The notes beneath the pieces are model-generated. The model did no database searches. It saw nothing but the letters and a program-made list of their open reading frames with translations, and was not told where the DNA came from. Of a stretch of DNA of 5,473 bases, positions 5,432 through 5,473 are shown in pieces; positions within the stretch are counted from its first letter, which is position 1, and every line of letters starts with the position of its first letter. This stretch comes from Paludibacteraceae bacterium (GTDB lineage Bacteria > Bacteroidota > Bacteroidia > Bacteroidales > Paludibacteraceae). The stretch is from assembly GCA_947445425.1 (NCBI GenBank), contig CANFFA010000191.1:1-5473 (forward strand), written 5' to 3'. The translations under genes were made by a program, and so were the position numbers.

Positions 5432-5473
5432 CTGGGGGGCGTGAGGTCGCAGGTTCGAATCCTGTTATCCCGA
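5432..5473 (+). tRNA. 3' half of tRNA-Pro(GGG): attachment-site end of the element
   Basis: Reading back from the end: discriminator A (5473), acceptor 3' strand TATCCCG (5466-5472), T-arm GCAGG-TTCGAAT-CCTGT (5449-5465), variable loop AGGTC (5444-5448), anticodon stem 3' side GCGTG (5439-5443), and anticodon loop CTGGGGG (5432-5438) with anticodon GGG at 5434-5436 and G37. This identifies tRNA-Pro. The 5' anticodon stem should be CACGC, but the bases present are AGGGA (5427-5431), so the tRNA stops at the anticodon loop and the gene is not functional here. This is the usual footprint of a tyrosine recombinase crossover in a tRNA anticodon loop. The exact left border of the shared core cannot be fixed without the intact tRNA. 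Confidence 0.85.

Larger units (their letters stand above)
1..5473. mobile_element. Right-hand part of a tRNA-Pro-integrated element (left end outside window)
   Basis: The whole window fits one integrative element. Seen directly: a tyrosine recombinase next to a truncated tRNA 3' half at the right edge, then an unknown gene, an excisionase-like HTH gene, small DNA-binding genes and an SF3 helicase, all on the minus strand. Elements that integrate with tyrosine recombinases often target tRNA genes and leave a displaced 3' fragment at one end. The other end, with the restored tRNA, should be left of position 1. The class (mobilizable element, phage satellite or integrative plasmid) is open because no mobilization, packaging or partition gene is visible. 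Confidence 0.8.

Noticed and set aside
1..5473. CRISPR array, insertion sequence or riboswitch
   Set aside because: No regularly spaced 25-40 bp repeats, no transposase or terminal inverted repeats, and no leader long enough or recognisable as a riboswitch.

Overview
The window looks like the integrase-proximal part of a small integrative element in a Bacteroidota bacterium. The evidence is a Bacteroidetes-type tyrosine recombinase, promoters with the TAnnTTTG -7 motif, compact AT-rich gene spacing, and a set of small genes typical of Bacteroidetes mobile elements. All supported protein genes lie on the minus strand, so the region reads from right to left.

At the right edge (5432-5473) is the 3' half of a tRNA-Pro(GGG) gene, from the anticodon loop to the discriminator base, which is the last base of the window. 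The bases before it cannot form the 5' anticodon stem, so it is a half-gene and marks an att end. An intact tRNA-Pro is expected at the other end of the element, to the left of this window. Between this site and the integrase (5280-5431) lie two candidate promoters, a perfect 8-bp inverted repeat overlapping one of them, and short direct repeats that could bind integrase arms or a regulator.

The integrase (5279-3945) is followed, with one base between, by an unrecognised helical protein of about 449 aa (3943-2594). Its DNA is clearly more AT-rich than its neighbours. A short intergenic region (2374-2593) holds a rho-independent-like terminator, three copies of a 10-bp repeat (two in tandem) and a good Bacteroidetes promoter.

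That promoter drives a tightly overlapping operon: an excisionase-like HTH protein (2373-2041), a 47-aa protein (2044-1901), a 92-aa winged-helix protein ending in the sliding-clamp-binding pentapeptide QLSLF (1907-1629), and an SF3-type ATPase/helicase (1636-83). The overlaps are 4, 7 and 8 bp. A further gene begins at 53 and runs off the left edge.

Taken together this is an integration module plus a candidate replication module (DNA-binding proteins, a clamp-recruiting adaptor and a helicase). The element could be an ICE or mobilizable relative, a phage satellite, or an integrative plasmid. No relaxase, capsid, packaging or recognised defence gene is visible, so its class cannot be decided from this window.
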